NCBI RefSeq assembly: GCF_007421925.1
Contig: NZ_QMDX01000002.1
Span: forward strand, 411,378-475,377
From: Haloglomus irregulare
GTDB lineage: Archaea > Halobacteriota > Halobacteria > Halobacteriales > Haloarculaceae
DNA length: 64,000 nt
Direction of reading: 5' to 3'
Positions 28,208-37,951 of the stretch are shown one piece after another. A program made the translations under genes and the position numbers. The notes beneath the pieces are model-generated. The model was not told the origin of the DNA. It worked only from the letters and a program-made list of their open reading frames with translations, and did not search any database. Within the stretch, counting starts at the first letter, position 1. Every line of letters starts with the position of its first letter.

Positions 28208-28748
28208 CGTACCCGACCTGGCGGCTTCGGCCTCAAACCGGTTGCGGACGGTTGCCCCGGCCCCGGCACGCGGACCGAACGTCCACCGCTGCCGGCGGTG
28301 GGTACCGGTGCTCGGCGGTGTCGCGTCGTCGCTCCCGTCCCGTCCGCCGTACGGCCGACCGGGGCCCCGGCGTGAGTCCAACCGGGCAGGGACGGCGGCC
28401 GCTGCGGTCGGGGCAGAACACCAGGACGACCCCGTCGCCGCTCGACGACCGGGTCGCAGGACCACGCGGACACCGACGCTCGCCTCCCCGTCGTCGCCGT
28501 GTCGATTCGGGGGCTGGCGGCTGTCGGCCGCCGTCCCGACCCACATTCGGGGGACAGATGGCTGGTCGAACAGTCCACAACTCCTATGACGGACGTTTTC
28601 GATATTACTAGAGTGTTCGGCTATGGGCACAGGGGCCTAACGGTACTGCCATGACAGCGATCCAACCCCCCGCCGCGCCGACCGACGGGCCGTGCTCGGC
28701 GATCGGTAGTCCGATACCGCGCTCGCGGTCGACAGATCGGTGGCCGTT
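28208..28748. other. Divergent promoter region between two histidine kinases
   Basis: No gene is supported. An AT-rich run near 28590-28625 (CGATATTACTAGAG) could serve a promoter. If the kinase on the minus strand started at an earlier codon, part of this would be coding. Confidence 0.4.
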
Positions 28749-29873
28749 ATGAGTGACGAGCGCGAGGCCCGACACGGAGACGCGCGGACGACGGTCCCGA
28801 TCGGTGCGTTCCCGGACCCGATCCTGGGGTACGAACGCCGGGCGGGGTCACTAGTCATCGTGGACCGAAACCCTCCCTTCGAACGGGTGTTCGAGTCGGT
28901 CCCGGCCGGGGCAACGGTCAGCGAGTGGGCAACGACCGCGACCGGTGCCGACGACCAGTCGGTCGCGGAACTCCACACGGCCCTCGCCGACGGGCGTCGA
29001 GTCGACACGGTACTCGGTAACGGTGGACGCGCGGACTCCGGGGCGGCGTACCGACTCCGCACGCTCGCGGATACCGGCGAGAGCGAAGACGTCGACGGGC
29101 TCCTGCTAGTGACCGACGCGGGGACGACACGCTCCGCGGAGGTCGAAGTCGACCGCATCGCGAGCGTCATCAGCCACGACCTCCGGAACCCGCTCGAGGT
29201 CGCGAACATCCACCTCCGCGCCGCCCGCGAAAGCGGCGAGACGGAGCACTTCGACCAGGTCAGGCAGTCACACGACCGGATGGAACGGATCATCCGGGAC
29301 GTGCTCACGCTCGCCCGCGGCGCACACGTCCTCGACGTCACCGCCGACATCGACATCGGGGACGTGGCCAGGGACGCGTGGGCGACGGTCGAGACCGAGT
29401 CGGCGTCGCTGACGGTCGCTGCGGACCTCCCCGCGACCGACGCCGACCCGGACCGGTTACAGCGCCTGTTCGAGAACCTCTTCCGCAACGCCGTCGAACA
29501 CGGCTCGACGAGCCCCCCGTCACGGGCACCGGAGGACGCCGTCGAGCGCGGCTCCACGGGCAGTCGCCCCGGGGTCGACGACGCCGTCGAGACCGGACAG
29601 GAGGTGACACCACCCGAGGACGGCGTCGGGGTCCGGGTGGGACGGGTGGAGGATGGGTTCTTCGTGGCCGACGACGGCGTCGGGATTCCGCCGGCCGAGC
29701 GCGAGCGCGTGTTCGACCCGGGGTACTCCACGAACGAGACGGGCGACGGCACCGGTCTCGGCCTGACCATCGTCGAACGGATCGCCGAAGCACACGACTG
29801 GACGGTCTCGCTCGCCACCGGGTCGGCCGGCGGCGCGAGGTTCGAGTTCCGTCCGGCGTCCACCACCGACTGA
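28749..29873 (+). CDS. Soluble sensor histidine kinase with degenerate PAS-like N-terminus (374 aa)
   Basis: The N-terminal 130 residues (FPDPILGYERRAGSLVIVDR) form a short PAS-like region. The kinase core follows with ASVISHDLRNPLEVANIHLR near residue 135, NAVEHGS, DDGVGIPPAERERVFDPGYS, GDGTGLGLTIVERI and the end GGARFEFRP. A polar insert of about 35 residues interrupts the HATPase domain after NAVEHG, which is unusual. ATG at 28749 is preferred to GTG at 28740. The next gene starts 24 bases downstream, so they are probably one transcript. Confidence 0.88.
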   Translation: MSDEREARHGDARTTVPIGAFPDPILGYERRAGSLVIVDRNPPFERVFESVPAGATVSEWATTATGADDQSVAELHTALADGRRVDTVLGNGGRADSGAAYRLRTLADTGESEDVDGLLLVTDAGTTRSAEVEVDRIASVISHDLRNPLEVANIHLRAARESGETEHFDQVRQSHDRMERIIRDVLTLARGAHVLDVTADIDIGDVARDAWATVETESASLTVAADLPATDADPDRLQRLFENLFRNAVEHGSTSPPSRAPEDAVERGSTGSRPGVDDAVETGQEVTPPEDGVGVRVGRVEDGFFVADDGVGIPPAERERVFDPGYSTNETGDGTGLGLTIVERIAEAHDWTVSLATGSAGGARFEFRPASTTD

Positions 29874-29897
29874 GCTGCGAGCGACAGACGGATCACA

Positions 29898-31511
29898 ATG
29901 ACACTCGACGACGAGGTACGAGCGGCTCCGAGCGGCGTTATCGAAACCAGTGCGGACGGTCGCGTCCTCGACGTCGACGAGACCGCGGCAGCGACGCTCG
30001 GATCGACCGCCGAGGCACTGTGCGGGACGGACATTCGCGACGCGTTCCCACGATCGGCGGCCGGCACGCTCCGCGACGCGTTCGACGGGGGGGCGGTGAC
30101 CGACCGCTCGTTCGAGGAGTACTACCCGCGGGTCGACCGCTGGCTGGCCGTCGACGTCCACGTCGGCGAAACGGTCCTCGTGTACGTCCGTGACCGCACG
30201 GACGGGATCGCGGAGGGGGAGCGGGCCGACCGGCTGGAGCGGCGACTCGGACGCGTCCGGGAGATCAACAGCGTCGTCGCGACCGTGCTACGGCGCGTCG
30301 TCGATGCGTCGGACCGGAGCTCCGTCGGCGAGACGGTCTGTGAGCGACTGGGCGGAACGGACCTCTACCGGCTCGCATGGGTCGGCGAACGCGACCTCCC
30401 GGACGAGGAGCTCAGGGAGCTGGCCGCCGCGGGGGACGCACTCGACCTCCGGACGCGGATCGGTGAGGCGCTCGGCGACGGCGAGACGCTCCCCGAACGA
30501 GCGGCGCTGGAAACCAGGGAGGCGCAACTCGTCGGTGCCATCGCCGACGAGGAGTCGATCCCGCGGGGCGTCCGGCGGGCGGCGTTCGGCCACGGCGTCC
30601 GGTCGTGTTATGCCGTCCCGCTGGCGTATCGGGGGACCACGTACGGCGTGGTGTCGGTGTACTCGGGCCGGGAGGACGGGTTCAGCGAACAGGAGCGGGC
30701 AGTGCTCGAAACGCTCGCACACGTCGGGGGGTTCGCCATCCGGGCGCTCCGACAGGAGGACCTGCTGGTCGCCGACACCGTCACCGAGGTGACCATCGAT
30801 GTCGCCGACGAGGCACTCCCGCTCACCCGGGCCGCCCGGGAGGCCGACTGTCGACTCTCGCTCGACGGGGCGGTCCCCCACGGTGACGGGGCGGTCGTCT
30901 GCTATCTGAGTGTCGACGGGACCGGCGGGGGTTCCGAGGCGGCGGCCGACGGAACCGAGGGCACGGACGACGGTTCGCGGGCGAGGCTTCGAAGGACGCT
31001 GGCCGACGACGAGGCCGTCACCGACGTGCGATGGATCCGGGAGGGCGAGGACCCGCAGTTACAGGCCACGCTCGTCGGTGAGACGCCCGCCACCACGCTC
31101 GCGGCGTGGGGTGCAAGCGTCGCGGCCGGCGAGTTCACCGCGGAGTCGGCACGCCTCGTCGCCGAGGCACCGCCGGACGCGGAGGTGCGACGGATCGTCG
31201 AGGCCGTCGACCAGACGGCCGCGGAGACGGACCTCGTGGCCAGGACGGAGACGGCCCGCGCCGGCGAGAGCGCCGAGGCGTTCCGAAACGAACTCGACGA
31301 GCGCCTGACCGACAGACAGCGAACGGTGCTGCGGACCGCGTATCTGTCCGACTACTTCGACTCGCCACGCGGGAGCACGTCCGACGAGGTGGCTGAAACG
31401 CTCGATATCGCCGGGTCGACGCTGCTGTATCACCTCCGTCGGGCACAGCAGGAACTGATCGGGGCGTACCTCGAACCCGACGACGGACCGCCCCGCCGCC
31501 TGGACCCTTAG
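29898..31511 (+). CDS. Bacterio-opsin-activator-type transcriptional regulator (PAS-GAF-HTH_10)
   Basis: This 537-residue cytoplasmic regulator has a PAS domain (residues about 10-110), a coiled linker, a GAF domain (about 135-295, with GVRSCYAVPLAYRGTTYGVV), the Bat-specific effector domain (about 300-460) and a C-terminal HTH_10 domain: LTDRQRTVLRTAYLSDYF, then TSDEVAETLDIAGSTLLYHL. It responds to small-molecule, redox or light signals in relatives. It lies 24 bases after a histidine kinase and next to a HalX regulator, so it is part of a signalling locus. Target genes are unknown. Confidence 0.9.
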   Translation: MTLDDEVRAAPSGVIETSADGRVLDVDETAAATLGSTAEALCGTDIRDAFPRSAAGTLRDAFDGGAVTDRSFEEYYPRVDRWLAVDVHVGETVLVYVRDRTDGIAEGERADRLERRLGRVREINSVVATVLRRVVDASDRSSVGETVCERLGGTDLYRLAWVGERDLPDEELRELAAAGDALDLRTRIGEALGDGETLPERAALETREAQLVGAIADEESIPRGVRRAAFGHGVRSCYAVPLAYRGTTYGVVSVYSGREDGFSEQERAVLETLAHVGGFAIRALRQEDLLVADTVTEVTIDVADEALPLTRAAREADCRLSLDGAVPHGDGAVVCYLSVDGTGGGSEAAADGTEGTDDGSRARLRRTLADDEAVTDVRWIREGEDPQLQATLVGETPATTLAAWGASVAAGEFTAESARLVAEAPPDAEVRRIVEAVDQTAAETDLVARTETARAGESAEAFRNELDERLTDRQRTVLRTAYLSDYFDSPRGSTSDEVAETLDIAGSTLLYHLRRAQQELIGAYLEPDDGPPRRLDP

Positions 31512-31514
31512 CGC

Positions 31515-32096
31515 TCAGTACCCGCCCCGGTCGATCCCGTCGAACGAGGACAGCATCTCCTCCGCCTCGGGCAGCAGCGAGCGGATCCGCTCTCTGAGCG
31601 CCGAGCGTTTCGCCTTCAGGTCAGCGAGCTCGCCGTCGCCCGTGTCCCCCTCCGCGGCCCGTGCTGCGACGACGGCCCGCGTCGACTCCAGACGGAAGTA
31701 CTCACCCAGCAGTTCGTACGCGAGCACCTGGCACTGCTGGTCGACGACCGCGAGCAGGTCCGCACGCTCGACCGGCTTCGACAGGTAGTCGTCGAACGGC
31801 ATATCTATGACCTCCAGACCGGGGTCGACTGCCGTCACCATGACGACTCGCGAATCGAGGTCGCGCTCTCGAATGCGAGTCAGGACCTCGTCACCGGACA
31901 TCGCGGGCATATGTCTGTCGAGCAGTACGATGTCCGGCTCGATCCCCTCGTCCACGGCCTCGAGGGCCGCCCCGCCGCTGTAGGCGACGGTCACGTCGGC
32001 GATGCCGTCGAGTCGGAGCGCGTAGGCGTCGGCGACCTCCTTCTCGTCATCGACCATCAGGACCGTCGGTTCCGCCGCGCGCATCCCATCGCTCAT
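31515..32096 (-). CDS. HalX-domain response regulator
   Basis: The receiver domain has acidic residues Asp16/Asp17, phosphoacceptor Asp60 in IVLLDRHMP, and the conserved Lys in YLSKPV. The C-terminal HalX domain (about 120-190, KAKRSALRERIRSLLPEAEE) is a haloarchaeal coiled module of unknown output. There is no DNA-binding domain. It converges with the Bat-like gene with 3 bases between stops. It is a plausible phosphate acceptor for the orphan kinases nearby. Confidence 0.92.
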   Translation of the reverse strand: MSDGMRAAEPTVLMVDDEKEVADAYALRLDGIADVTVAYSGGAALEAVDEGIEPDIVLLDRHMPAMSGDEVLTRIRERDLDSRVVMVTAVDPGLEVIDMPFDDYLSKPVERADLLAVVDQQCQVLAYELLGEYFRLESTRAVVAARAAEGDTGDGELADLKAKRSALRERIRSLLPEAEEMLSSFDGIDRGGY

Positions 32097-32542
32097 TCGT
32101 GCTCCCGATAGGACCTGCGGCCACTAATACCCCGGTCGAAACCCGGGTCGTCGGCCGACGACGGCGACGGCGTGTGTCCCTCGGCTCGCGAGCCCCAGCG
32201 CAGCGACGGTTGCCGCCGTCGACGCGCTCCTCGTCCCCGACATCATCGCCGGTGTCGGCCGGCTCGTGTCCCCGTGGTCGTCGACCGATACTGCCGACGA
32301 AGCGGCTGTCGAGGGGCTCGGCCCCTGACCGGCCGAACAGGAGACAGCGTGACGTGGCACCGACGTCCGACGTTCACCCGGACGACCGGGGCTGTCCGCT
32401 GACCCCCGCTACTCGGGGACGGGACCTGACGGCCGCCGGTCCGTGGTTTCGATCCGCTGGAGACGGACAGTAGCGTGCGTTCTCCGTCTCTGCAACACTG
32501 CACTCCCGACTTTACCACTCCCACACGGGAACCTAACTACCG
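32097..32542. other. Gap without a recognisable gene
   Basis: Open frames exist but their translations are Arg/Pro/Ser-rich with no domain. The 3' end may hold the promoter of the small membrane gene. Confidence 0.4.
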
Positions 32543-32740
32543 ATGTCCCCGCTCGTCGAACGTCTGTACGTGGCGTCGTTGGTAACGGCCGACCTGACGC
32601 TCGGTACATTACTGTACCTCCTCGGCAGTCCCGTGTTCGCGGGGGTGCTGTGTGCGCTCGGTCTGGTCGTCGCTATCGGTCGGGTTGGGTCCCTGTATGC
32701 CGGGTCCAGTCGGTCCGTGACCGACCTCGTGGTCGACTGA
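32543..32740 (+). CDS. Small membrane protein (65 aa)
   Basis: Two adjacent hydrophobic helices, about residues 8-27 and 30-47 (SPVFAGVLCALGLVVAIG), end in a short polar tail TDLVVD. No family is recognised. It is followed by another membrane protein gene on the same strand. Confidence 0.5.
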   Translation: MSPLVERLYVASLVTADLTLGTLLYLLGSPVFAGVLCALGLVVAIGRVGSLYAGSSRSVTDLVVD

Positions 32741-32816
32741 CCGAGCCGTTTCGACCCGTCTCCGGCTCAGAAACGGTGCCGGGCAACACACCTTGCCCCG
32801 TGCCTTTGCTCCGATC

Positions 32817-33533
32817 ATGACGGATACCGGCGCCACGCGTGACACCGCCCGCCACGACACGGACGGGCCAGCAGAGGGACGGGACCCCGTTCCCGGAGCA
32901 GTCGACTGGCTACTGGGGACCGTAGCCGCCGCGGTCGGCCTCGTGCTGACCGCAGTCGGCATCGGGCTGTACGCCAGGGTCGACCGGGAACTGATAGCGG
33001 AGTTCGTCACCGCCGAGAGCACGGAGCCGAACGGACTCACGACCGCCGAGACGATCACCGCCGGGGTGCCGTTCGTCGACTGGCTCTCGGCCGGCCTCGC
33101 CGTGACCGGGGTCGGACTGGTCGTCGCTGCCCTGTGGTTCGTTCGTGCACGCCGACGAACCCGGCACCGGGTCACCAACGAGGGCGGTACGACCGCCACG
33201 TTCTGGGCCAGTGCCGTCTACGGTGCCGCCGTAACCGCAGTCGTGTCGTTCGTCCCCGGAGCGGGGGTCATCGGCGGCGGCCTTGCGGCGCGTCTCCGGG
33301 AGAGCAGGTCCGGCGCGCGGGTCGGGGCCGCTGCCGGACTGGTCGGCTGGGTGCTGACCGTTCCACTGCTGGCGTCTCTCGCGATCGGGCTGCTCGCCGG
33401 AGCCAGTGCGGTCGACATGCTCGCGGGCGGGGTCGCTCTCGCCGGCATCACCGTCGGCAGCGAGTTGGTCGCCCTCGCGTTCAATGTCGGGGCCGGTGCC
33501 CTCGGCGGGTACGTGGTCGACCGATTCGTCTGA
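32817..33533 (+). CDS. Membrane protein, DUF5518-like (238 aa)
   Basis: A polar N-terminus of about 28 residues is followed by two helices near 30-50 and 80-105, then a Gly/Ala-rich C-terminal half with FVPGAGVIGGGLAARLRES and two more helix pairs. The glycine-rich 'PGAGVIGGGLAA' segment is like haloarchaeal DUF5518 proteins. Function unknown. ATG at 32817 is preferred to an upstream in-frame start at 32793 with no homology. Confidence 0.7.
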   Translation: MTDTGATRDTARHDTDGPAEGRDPVPGAVDWLLGTVAAAVGLVLTAVGIGLYARVDRELIAEFVTAESTEPNGLTTAETITAGVPFVDWLSAGLAVTGVGLVVAALWFVRARRRTRHRVTNEGGTTATFWASAVYGAAVTAVVSFVPGAGVIGGGLAARLRESRSGARVGAAAGLVGWVLTVPLLASLAIGLLAGASAVDMLAGGVALAGITVGSELVALAFNVGAGALGGYVVDRFV

Positions 33534-33677
33534 CCGCGTGGCACAGGCTCCGTCGGTCCGGACCGGAACCGCGACAGCCCCGCTGCCGGCCGTGCCGATA
33601 CCCAGTGTCGGTCCGGTCGGGGTTCGGGAACACTAGAACGGGTCCTCTCCGGTGTCGGGGGCCACCGTTCGAACGCC

Positions 33678-33872
33678 ATGCGAAACGACCCACGATACGC
33701 GTACCGCACGCACGACCCGCACGAGAACTACACGCTCGAGGGCCTACTGGCGTACGCCGCCGTCGTCCCGGCGCTCGTGGTGCTGCTGGCTGCTCCCGTA
33801 CTGGTGCTGACGATGGTGGTCGGCTTCATCACTGCCTGCGGCGTGTCCCGACTCCGCGACGGGGTCCGGTAG
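33678..33872 (+). CDS. Small membrane protein (64 aa)
   Basis: A polar, tyrosine- and histidine-rich N-terminus (MRNDPRYAYRTHDPHENYTL) leads into a long hydrophobic stretch of about 35 residues that probably forms two helices. The family is unknown. The start is the first ATG. Confidence 0.55.
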   Translation: MRNDPRYAYRTHDPHENYTLEGLLAYAAVVPALVVLLAAPVLVLTMVVGFITACGVSRLRDGVR

Positions 33873-34286
33873 GCGGGGCACACGCTATCGCGTCACTGGA
33901 CGCGCCGTTCGGACAGCGGGCAACCGTGCCCATCGCCCGGCGGGTGCTCGGGGGTGCCGCCGGGATTCGAGGGCTCGGAGGGGCCTCCGCGGCAGGGAGA
34001 CACGGTTCGGACTGAACTGTCAGCTGATACTCGTTGAACCCCCTCCGGTGGCGCTATGATCCAGCGGTCATGCTGCATGGAGAGCGTGTGGTCGGCATAT
34101 CGGAGGCGCAACGGCCCGCGTCCGGCGATCGCCGTATAGGCCACTCACAGGTCGTTCCCGCTCGCCCGAGTGCGCCGCTCCGAGCGCCACGAGTTGGCAT
34201 GGTTTCGGATCACCGTACGTGACACCGAGGGGTGGCATATCCGCCGGCCGCAGCGGTCGTCCTCGATGCGCAGGTGGTCGTCCTGG
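33873..34286. other. Gap without a recognisable gene
   Basis: No supported ORF. The right end lies just downstream of the ABC exporter stop. Confidence 0.4.
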
Positions 34287-36173
34287 TCAGGCCAGTCCGA
34301 CGTGCCTGCTCCACAGCTCCTGATACAACCCGTTCCGCTCGAGGAGGTCCTCGTGGGTTCCCCGCTCGACGATCCGGCCGTCGTCGAACACCAGGATCTT
34401 GTCCGCGCGCCTGACCGTCGACAGCCGGTGTGCGATGGCGATGGTCGTCCGGTCCGCGGTCGCGCTCTCGATGGACGCCTGGATTCGGCTCTCGGTTATG
34501 TTGTCGACGTGGCTCGTCGCCTCGTCCAGGATCAGTATCGACGGGTCCGAGACGACCGCCCTGGCGATCGCGATCCGCTGTTCCTCGCCACCGGAGACAC
34601 GGCTCTCCGACTCGCCGAGCCGTGTCTCCAGCCCGGCAGCCATCCGTTCGATCGTGTCGGACAGGACCGCATCCGTCACTGCCCTCTCCAGCTCTCGCTC
34701 GTTCGCACTGGGGTTCCCGTAGAGGATGTTCTCGGCGACGGTCGCGTCGAAGATGTACGGTTGCTGCGCCACGTAGCCGGTCCGTCGTCGCAGCGTCTTG
34801 GGGTCGGTATCCGAGATATCGCGCCCGTCGACCAGTATCCGGCCGTCATCGGGGTCCAGAAACCGCAGCAGCAGCCGAACGAAGGTCGTCTTCCCGGACC
34901 CGGATGGACCGACCACGCCGACGGTCTGCCCGGCTTCGATCTCGCAACTGACCGGGCCGAGCACGAACGGCTCCGCCGTCTCGGTTCCCGCGTCGCCGTC
35001 GTCACTCCCGACCTCCGCTAACGGGTCAGCGTCCGAGAATCCGTATTCGAACACCACGTCATCGAATTCGATGGTGCCGTCGACGCGACCGAGCGCCGTC
35101 TCCGATGTCCTGCGGTCCCGTTCCTCGGCCTCGAGTATCGCGTAAACCCGGTCCGAGGACGCCTTCGCGTCCTTGTACTTGTCCACGTATCGCCGGACGC
35201 TGGTCGCCGGCTGGACGAGAAGCGTGGAGTTGGTGAAGAACACGGCCAGTTCGCCCGCGCTGAGGGGCTCGGTAAAGAACAGCGGCGGTCCGTTCACTAC
35301 CCAGAGCGAGCCGATACAGACGACGACGAACCCGGTGAGACGCGAGGTGAGGCTAAATATCTGCCCGTACGAGAGCCGCGTTTTCGCCAGTTCCAGCCGG
35401 TCCGATTTGTACTGCTCCGACGACCCGTCGACCCGGTCCGTCTCCCGGTCCTCCGCGACGTACGAACGGACGGTCAGGACGCCCCTGATACTCGACGAGA
35501 GCTGACTGGTCAGCCTCGCGGACGACTCCCGGACCTCCGTGTACAGCGGCTCCACCGCGGCACTGAATCTGAAGGTGAACCACGCGATGAACGGCAACGG
35601 GGCCAGTATCAGCAGCGAGAACTGCCAGTTGAGGGTGAACAGCACGACCCCGATCGTCGCCAAGTTGACCACGTCGTTGGAAACCCCGGAGAGGACGGTC
35701 CGTGGGAGGTCACCGACCTCCTCGACGTCGGATTCGACGATGCTGAGATACTCGCCCGACGACCGCTGGATGAACCGCTTCGGATGGAGTCCCTGTACGG
35801 AGGCGTAACAGTCCACCCTGATGCTCTTCTGGAACAGCTGCTTGAACACGTTCCAGAGATACCGGGAGGCGAACCGGAAGGCCGCGACGGCGAACACCGA
35901 GCCGAACAGCAGCGCGCTCACCTCGAGGATCCTGTCCTGCGGGTTCGCCGAGAACAGGCGGTCGGCGAACGGGAACTGCGACTGGGTCACCGTCGGGTCG
36001 AGCAGTTCGATGACGAGCCCGAAGGCGACCTGTGGAACCTGTGTCAGCGCGGTCCCGACGGCGCCGAACGCGATGGCCAACGCCACGTACCGGGAGTGTT
36101 CACGTCCGTGATCGCGGTACATCGAATACACCGATGACTCGGCGACACGGCGGGAGATGGCCGAGCGCATCAT
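34287..36173 (-). CDS. ABC transporter, fused permease and ATPase (exporter type)
   Basis: This 628-residue half-transporter has a six-helix transmembrane domain in the first 330 residues and a C-terminal ATPase with Walker A GPSGSGKTT, signature VSGGEEQR, Walker B ILILDEATS and H-loop IAHRLSTV. It would work as a homodimer exporting lipid, peptide or drug. An acidic insert (SDADPLAEVGSDDGDAGTE) sits before the ATPase. Tandem ATGs at 36173 and 36170 follow a GGTGA site, so I start there. No partner gene is adjacent. Confidence 0.92.
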   Translation of the reverse strand: MMRSAISRRVAESSVYSMYRDHGREHSRYVALAIAFGAVGTALTQVPQVAFGLVIELLDPTVTQSQFPFADRLFSANPQDRILEVSALLFGSVFAVAAFRFASRYLWNVFKQLFQKSIRVDCYASVQGLHPKRFIQRSSGEYLSIVESDVEEVGDLPRTVLSGVSNDVVNLATIGVVLFTLNWQFSLLILAPLPFIAWFTFRFSAAVEPLYTEVRESSARLTSQLSSSIRGVLTVRSYVAEDRETDRVDGSSEQYKSDRLELAKTRLSYGQIFSLTSRLTGFVVVCIGSLWVVNGPPLFFTEPLSAGELAVFFTNSTLLVQPATSVRRYVDKYKDAKASSDRVYAILEAEERDRRTSETALGRVDGTIEFDDVVFEYGFSDADPLAEVGSDDGDAGTETAEPFVLGPVSCEIEAGQTVGVVGPSGSGKTTFVRLLLRFLDPDDGRILVDGRDISDTDPKTLRRRTGYVAQQPYIFDATVAENILYGNPSANERELERAVTDAVLSDTIERMAAGLETRLGESESRVSGGEEQRIAIARAVVSDPSILILDEATSHVDNITESRIQASIESATADRTTIAIAHRLSTVRRADKILVFDDGRIVERGTHEDLLERNGLYQELWSRHVGLA

Positions 36174-36429
36174 CGGAGCAGTCTCACCGGGACCCCCCAC
36201 CGGCGGTCTGGGCGCGCGCCGCTGCCCCGCGCGACTCCTCCCATCACGACGCCGGTCCGGTTCACGAGCGAGAGGAAGGCCCGCGGCACGGTCGCCAGTT
36301 GCCGGGCCGCGCCCGACGACCGACGAGGGGCGCAGGTGTGGGCCGGGGGCCGCCGACTCGACTGCTGGGTCGCACGCATAGCTGACCGTGTCTGCTGGCC
36401 CGGTAGCCAGCGTGGGCGCCGCACGACGG

Positions 36430-36783
36430 CTACACCCCGTCCCGGACCCGTTCGGTCTCCTCGGGGGTGTCCAGATAGAACTCCGGCTCGCTGTCGATTC
36501 TGACGCGGGCGAACTGGTCGCTGATGTGGGACTTGGCGGCCGCTACAGCCCGGTCGCGCCGTTCGAACCCCCGTACCGTCGGCCGCTCGAACGCGACCTG
36601 GATCGTCCCACGGTCCGTCTCCAGCTCCTGGCCGCCCGACTCCACCTCGTAGAACGCGTCGCAGACCCACGCGTACGGAGCGTGTACGCTCGGCGCGCCC
36701 TCGTACGATGGTGGCGTCTCACCCTGTTCGTAGAGTGTGCCAGTCGTTCCGGTTCCGCAAGCGAGTCCGCAGATGAACAGCAC
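36430..36783 (-). CDS. Conserved haloarchaeal protein (DUF7113-like, 117 aa)
   Basis: The protein starts at GTG with LFICGLACGTGTTGTLYEQG and continues with GETPPSYEGAP, APYAWVCDAFYEVESGG and RGTIQVAFERPTVRGFERR. The GTLYExGETPPS...YEVESGG pattern is one I associate with a short haloarchaeal family of unknown function. A TATA-like run (minus strand TCGATATATT, 36831-36840) lies about 50 bases ahead. The label DUF7113 is from memory and should be treated as tentative. Confidence 0.65.
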   Translation of the reverse strand: MLFICGLACGTGTTGTLYEQGETPPSYEGAPSVHAPYAWVCDAFYEVESGGQELETDRGTIQVAFERPTVRGFERRDRAVAAAKSHISDQFARVRIDSEPEFYLDTPEETERVRDGV

Positions 36784-36975
36784 AGCTACTGTTCGGTCCC
36801 GTGCCGTATAAGCGCCACTCTCGCAGGACCAATATATCGAGGCGCGCCAGAGGGGTCCTGGATGTACTTCCCCCGGGAGCACTCCCCCGAGTATGCCGTG
36901 TCAAACCTGCTTAGGAGACGATCCTCCGCTGTCGTGGGTCCCCCTGCCCAGGACATCGCCTCACTACCGACGTGA

Positions 36976-37701
36976 TCAGATCGACGGCACGGCCGGAGTC
37001 ACCGAGCAGGGCTCCGCGCTACGATTCGTTCGCTGATTCGAGTACTTCTGCACCTCTCGGGCGGACGTACCGATACCGGCGGCCCCCCATTCGAACTCCC
37101 GGCTGACTGCAGTCGCAGCCGTCACCAGTGGTAGCATTAGCACGCCAGCGGAGGCGAACAGGAAGTTCGCGCGCCCGAAGCCCAACCAGGCGTATGTGAC
37201 CGCGACCCCGACTGTGAGCGAGAGGACCGTCCAGACCGGGAACAGAACATCCCCAACGGTGAGTACGCCGCTGAGTTTCAGCCACGGCGACCAACCGGAG
37301 TTCACTGCGGCGATCCGGCCGAGCCGAAGCGCTCGGTGTCGGACCTCGTCGAACGTACCGGGAACCTCGACGTGTACTATCATCGACTGGACAGCGTGAA
37401 CCTCCGACAGCCGCCGCGTGAGGAGGTAATCATCGCTCAGCACGGTCCGGAGTTCAGCGACCAACTCCGACGGCGGGACGGTCAGCTCCGATCGAGTGAA
37501 GGTCACGCCACCGCCCCGGGCGATATCAGCGGCGCCGCCGACCTGCAGATAGATCAAGCAGGTGAACAGCGCCCCATACCATGGTTCGAGTAGCCGCCAC
37601 CACCCGCGCCCGGTGGAGAACGGAACCGCCGTCGCCGGTCCGTGGGCTTCACCGGCTGTGACCAGTCGGTCGAGCCAGTCCGCGTCCCGGTCGAAGTCGT
37701 G
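36976..37701 (-). pseudogene. 5'-truncated membrane protein gene
   Basis: The minus-strand frame remains protein-like well beyond the TTG at 37557. Upstream of it are FDRDADWLDRLVTAGEAHGP and GWWRLLEPWYGALFTCLIYL, then VGGAADIARGGGVTFTRSEL. A soluble region follows and two or three helices near the end (LSLTVGVAVTYAWLGFGR and a second). The frame meets a stop at 37714 exactly where a tnpB remnant on the other strand begins, so the true 5' end has been lost. No family is recognised. A shorter protein from TTG 37557 (193 aa) might still be made. Confidence 0.6.
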
Positions 37702-37951
37702 TTCGGCGTGCGGTCACTCCGATGACAACCAGCGTGTTGAACGTGGCCTGTACGTGTGTGAGAAGTGCGATACGGTGGCGAACGCGGACGTGAACGGCGC
37801 GGAGAACATTCGGCAAAAGGTACTCCCGAGCCTCGCCACGGATGGCGGTGATAGGGATAACGGCTGGTTAGCACAGCCAGCGGTTCACCTGTTCGACCGT
37901 AGTGAGGGCGTCTTCGCCCCACGAGAACAGGTTGCTAACCGCGAACCGTAA
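37700..37951 (+). pseudogene. tnpB (IS200/IS605-type) C-terminal remnant
   Basis: Only the last 83 residues of a TnpB nuclease remain. They start exactly at the zinc finger CSACGHSDDNQ...CEKCDTVA and continue with NADVNGAENIRQKVLPSLAT, GWLAQPAVHLFDRSEG and FAPREQVANREP. The RuvC residue Asp in NADVN is present, but the rest of the catalytic domain (about 300 residues) is gone. No tnpA is nearby. The left edge abuts a truncated gene on the opposite strand, marking a deletion or recombination point. Confidence 0.85.

Noticed and set aside
28637..30067. 476-codon minus-strand frame opposite the histidine kinase and Bat-like gene
   Set aside because: The translation is Ser/Arg/Thr/Val-rich with no domain, and both plus-strand genes here are well supported.
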